41,241 nt of DNA from Brevundimonas sp. (GTDB lineage: Bacteria; Pseudomonadota; Alphaproteobacteria; Caulobacterales; Caulobacteraceae): contig JAUYAG010000001.1 in assembly GCA_030693575.1 (NCBI GenBank), positions 1 through 41,241 of the forward strand. The letters are read 5' to 3'. Made by a program: the position numbers and the translations under genes. The notes under the pieces were generated by a model that did no database searches, was not told the DNA's origin, and saw only the letters and a list, made by a program, of their open reading frames with translations. Below are positions 37,960-41,241 of the stretch, piece by piece; positions within the stretch are counted from its first letter, which is position 1, and each line of letters opens with the position of its first letter.

Positions 37960-39576
37960 TCACCCCCCGCCGTCGCCGGCCCCGCGGGCGATCGGCCGCC
38001 AGTCACGCACGAACTGCTCCAGCAGCCGCACCGCGAACCCGGCCGAGCCCGCCGGCTTCCAGTCGCTGGGACCGCCATAGGCCATGTTGGCGATGTCCAG
38101 ATGCGCCCACGGGATGTCGCGGCTGATGAACTCCCCGATGAACCACGCGCCCGTCCCGGCGCCCGCGCCACCCGCGCCCGAGTTGACGATGTCGGCGATG
38201 GTCGATGAGATATCCTGCGCATAGCTGGCGTGCAGCGGCAGCCGCCACAACAGTTCGCCGGTGCTCCGGCCGGCCGCGTCCAGCTGGTCCGCCAGCGCGT
38301 CATGCCGGCTGAACAGTCCCGCATAGTCGTCGCCCAGCGCCCCGCCGACGGAACCGGTCAGGGTGGCCACGTCCACCACGACCGCCGGGTTCAGATTGCG
38401 TTCGGTCCAGACCAGGGCGTCCGCCAGAACCAGCCGCCCCTCGGCGTCGGTCGAGACGATCTCGATGGTCTTGCCGTTCATGGCCGTCAGCACATCGCCC
38501 GGACGCGTCGCGCCGCCGTCGGGCATGTTCTCCGCCAGGGCCGAGACGGCGACGACGTTCACCGGCGCGCCGGACCGGGCGAGGGCCAGCACCGCGCCAG
38601 TGACGGCGGCGGCCCCCGACATGTCCATCTTCATATTGCCCATGCCGGCACCCGGCTTGATCGATATGCCGCCGGAGTCAAAGGTGATGCCCTTGCCGAC
38701 CAGCGCGATCGGGCCACCCTCGGGCGCCCCCGCGCCGCGATAGCGGATCACCAGAAGCCGGGGCGGACGCTCCGACCCCTGGCCGACGCCGAGCAGGGCG
38801 CCCATGCCCAGCCGCTCCATGGCCGGCACGTCCAGAACCTCGACGGTCACGCCGCGGACCCCGGCGAAGGCGGCCCGCGCGCGATCAACGAAGGTCTCGG
38901 GATAAACGACATTGGCCGGCTCATTGGCGATGTCGCGCGTCCAGGTCATGGCCTCGACCAGAGCCGCGCCGCGCCCCTCGAAGGTGGACCGCGCCGCGCC
39001 GGCCGCGTCCGAGACGAAGGTCACGGTCCCGCCCGTCGCCGTCGCCTGCCGCGTCGAGCGGTACAGGTCCGACCGGTAGTGGCCGATGCCCATCCCGGTG
39101 GCGAAGCCAGCGACGGTCTCCGCCGGCAGACCGCCGGCCAGCACCGTGATCGGCCCGTCGTCGCTCATCAACGCCCGCCCCGCCACGGCGCCGCTCCACT
39201 GGGCCTCGCCGGCGTCCGGGGCCGCGCCCAGACCCACCAGCAGAATGCGATCCCAGGCACCGATGCCCCGAAGCGTCAGGGTTTGACGCGCGCGATAGCC
39301 GAACTCGGCCGAAGCGGCGGCCCGTTCGACGCCCTGCCGCGTCGCCTCATCCAGTCCCGCGCCCCGCGTCGCCAGATCCCCGGCCGCGCCCAGCGGCAGC
39401 ACCAGGGTTCCACCGGCCGCAGGCGCGCTTTCCGCGAAGGTCACCGTCCGCGACGGGGTCGCGGCCGCCTGGGCGGCACGGGCGTTGGTCTGGGCGAAGG
39501 CCGTCTGGGGGACGGTCATCATGAGCACGCCCGCAAGGACGGCGGCGGATACGACGAGCGAACGGGGGCGGGTCAT
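37960..39576 (-). CDS. Exported M17 leucyl aminopeptidase paralog
   Basis: Signal peptide MTRPRSLVVSAAVLAGVLMMTVPQTAFAQ; LVGKGITFDSGGISIKPGAGMGNMKMDMSGAAAVTG; STDAEGRLVLADALVW. Confidence 0.93.
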   Translation of the reverse strand: MTRPRSLVVSAAVLAGVLMMTVPQTAFAQTNARAAQAAATPSRTVTFAESAPAAGGTLVLPLGAAGDLATRGAGLDEATRQGVERAAASAEFGYRARQTLTLRGIGAWDRILLVGLGAAPDAGEAQWSGAVAGRALMSDDGPITVLAGGLPAETVAGFATGMGIGHYRSDLYRSTRQATATGGTVTFVSDAAGAARSTFEGRGAALVEAMTWTRDIANEPANVVYPETFVDRARAAFAGVRGVTVEVLDVPAMERLGMGALLGVGQGSERPPRLLVIRYRGAGAPEGGPIALVGKGITFDSGGISIKPGAGMGNMKMDMSGAAAVTGAVLALARSGAPVNVVAVSALAENMPDGGATRPGDVLTAMNGKTIEIVSTDAEGRLVLADALVWTERNLNPAVVVDVATLTGSVGGALGDDYAGLFSRHDALADQLDAAGRSTGELLWRLPLHASYAQDISSTIADIVNSGAGGAGAGTGAWFIGEFISRDIPWAHLDIANMAYGGPSDWKPAGSAGFAVRLLEQFVRDWRPIARGAGDGGG

Positions 39577-39757
39577 GTCGGGAACACTCTCTGACGGATG
39601 GATGAATGCGCGGTGTTCGCCGACTTTGCGATGCGGCGTCCGGTCGGGGCAATGCGACCAAGTGCGTCGCGCTGCACATGAATGATCCGCAACAATTCCG
39701 CGCCGCGCGCGCCGCTTTGCCCTCCCACCGCGGCCCGACAGCCGCTATGTGAAGTCC

Positions 39758-41241
39758 ATGACCGACACGACCACGACCTCCAAACTCATCCAGGGCCGCA
39801 CCGGCCCGTGGGAAATCGTCATGGGGCTGGAGATCCACGCCCAGGTGGCGTCGAAGGCCAAGCTGTTCTCGGGCGCCGCCGTCGGCTTCGGCGCGGGTCC
39901 GAACGAGCAGGTGTCGCTGGTCGACGCCGGCTTCCCCGGCATGCTGCCGACGCTCAACAAATACTGCGTCGAACAGGCCGTCCGCACCGGCCTGGGCCTC
40001 AATGCGCAGATCAACAAGCGCAGCCAGTTCGACCGGAAGAACTATTTCTACCCCGACCTGCCGACCGGCTATCAGATCAGCCAGCTCTACTTCCCCATCG
40101 TCGGCGAGGGCGTCGTCGAGGTGGAGGCCGAGGACGGCTCCTTCTTCAACGTCGGCATCGAGCGGCTGCATCTGGAGCAGGACGCGGGCAAGCTGATCCA
40201 CGACCTGTCGCCGACCCAGAGCTACGTCGACCTGAACCGCGCGGGCACGGCCCTGATGGAGATCGTGTCGCGTCCGGACATCCGTTCGCCTGAAGAAGCC
40301 GTGGCTTACGTCAAGAAGATCAGAACCATCCTGATCTACCTCGGCACCTGCGACGGCGACATGGAGAAGGGCAATCTGCGCGCCGACGTGAACGTCTCGG
40401 TCTGCCGCGAGGGCCAGTACGCGAAATTCAAGGCGACCGGCGATTTCAGCCATCTGGGCACGCGCTGCGAGATCAAGAACGTCAACTCGTTCCGCTTCAT
40501 CTCCCAGGCCATCAACTATGAGGCCCGGCGCCAGATCGAGATCCTCGAGGACGGCGGCAAGATCGATCAGGAGACCCGCCTCTACGACCCGACGGCCGGC
40601 GAGACCCGTTCGATGCGGTCCAAGGAAGAGGCGATGGACTATCGCTACTTCCCCGACCCCGACCTGCTGCCGCTCGAGCTGGAACAGGCCTGGATCGACG
40701 ACATCAAGGCCAGCCTGCCCGAACTGCCGGACGAGAAGCGCCGCCGGCTGATGGCCGACTACGGCCTGTCGCAATACGACGCCGTGGTCCTGATCTCGGA
40801 ACAGGCCAAGGCCGACTATTTCGAAGCCGCCGCCAAAGGCAGGGATGCAAAGCTGGTGTCCAACTGGGTCACCAACGAGCTGTCGGCCCGCCTCGCCGCC
40901 GACCACCTCGACTTCGACCAGAGCCCGGTCCCGGCCGCCCACGTCGCCCAGCTGGTCGAGCTGATCGAGACCAACGTCATCTCGTCGAAGATCGCCAAGC
41001 AAGTCTTTGACCTGGTCTGGTCCGGCGAAGGCTCGCCCGCAGAAGTCGTCGAGAAGCACGGCCTCAAACAGGTCACCGACACCGGCGCGATCGAAAAGGC
41101 CATCGACGAGATCATCGCCGCCAACCCCGACAAGGCCGCAGCCGTCGCCGAAAAGCCCCAGTCGCTCGGCTGGTTCGTCGGCCAGGTCATGAAGGCCACC
41201 GGCGGCAAGGCCAACCCGGCCGCGGTGAATGACATCCTGAA
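39758..41241 (+). CDS. gatB: Asp/Glu-tRNA amidotransferase subunit B, 3' end off window
   Basis: [39 protein letters not shown]...[18 protein letters not shown]...[11 protein letters not shown]...[15 protein letters not shown]; open at the edge, hence absent from the ORF track. Confidence 0.97.
   Translation, partial: MTDTTTTSKLIQGRTGPWEIVMGLEIHAQVASKAKLFSGAAVGFGAGPNEQVSLVDAGFPGMLPTLNKYCVEQAVRTGLGLNAQINKRSQFDRKNYFYPDLPTGYQISQLYFPIVGEGVVEVEAEDGSFFNVGIERLHLEQDAGKLIHDLSPTQSYVDLNRAGTALMEIVSRPDIRSPEEAVAYVKKIRTILIYLGTCDGDMEKGNLRADVNVSVCREGQYAKFKATGDFSHLGTRCEIKNVNSFRFISQAINYEARRQIEILEDGGKIDQETRLYDPTAGETRSMRSKEEAMDYRYFPDPDLLPLELEQAWIDDIKASLPELPDEKRRRLMADYGLSQYDAVVLISEQAKADYFEAAAKGRDAKLVSNWVTNELSARLAADHLDFDQSPVPAAHVAQLVELIETNVISSKIAKQVFDLVWSGEGSPAEVVEKHGLKQVTDTGAIEKAIDEIIAANPDKAAAVAEKPQSLGWFVGQVMKATGGKANPAAVNDIL

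Overview
The window is a GC-rich alphaproteobacterial chromosome segment. Gene content and order suggest Caulobacterales, possibly Brevundimonas-like (inference). It is mostly housekeeping: fabD-fabG-acpP-fabF-mltG-yicC-gmk; an lptF/lptG-lptD-surA-pdxA-rsmA block; pepA-holC; panC; mipZ; topA-dprA-plsY-pyrC-pyrB; ruvX; and gatC-gatA plus gatB. Two real genes run off the window edges and are missing from the ORF track: an SPFH/band-7 protein at the left edge (minus strand) and gatB at the right edge (plus strand). Accessory content is small: a Phd/YefM-PIN toxin-antitoxin pair with palindromic operator candidates, three tandem lipoproteins resembling I78 peptidase inhibitors that share a CTTC motif, a TPR protein, a host-attachment-family protein, and a second, exported M17 aminopeptidase lying between gatA and gatB. 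The intergenic DNA holds most of the unexplained structure. There are five copies of a ~143-163 bp two-armed REP/BIME-like hairpin element, one inverted array of CAC(A/G)AAGGA-type 9-mers, and one inverted array of GTGGTTA-type 7-mers that supplies the pdxA stop codon. I found no CRISPR array, rRNA, tRNA, prophage or clear defence island. I see no obvious new multi-gene system; the best candidates for follow-up are the triple CTTC lipoprotein cassette and the inverted-repeat element families.
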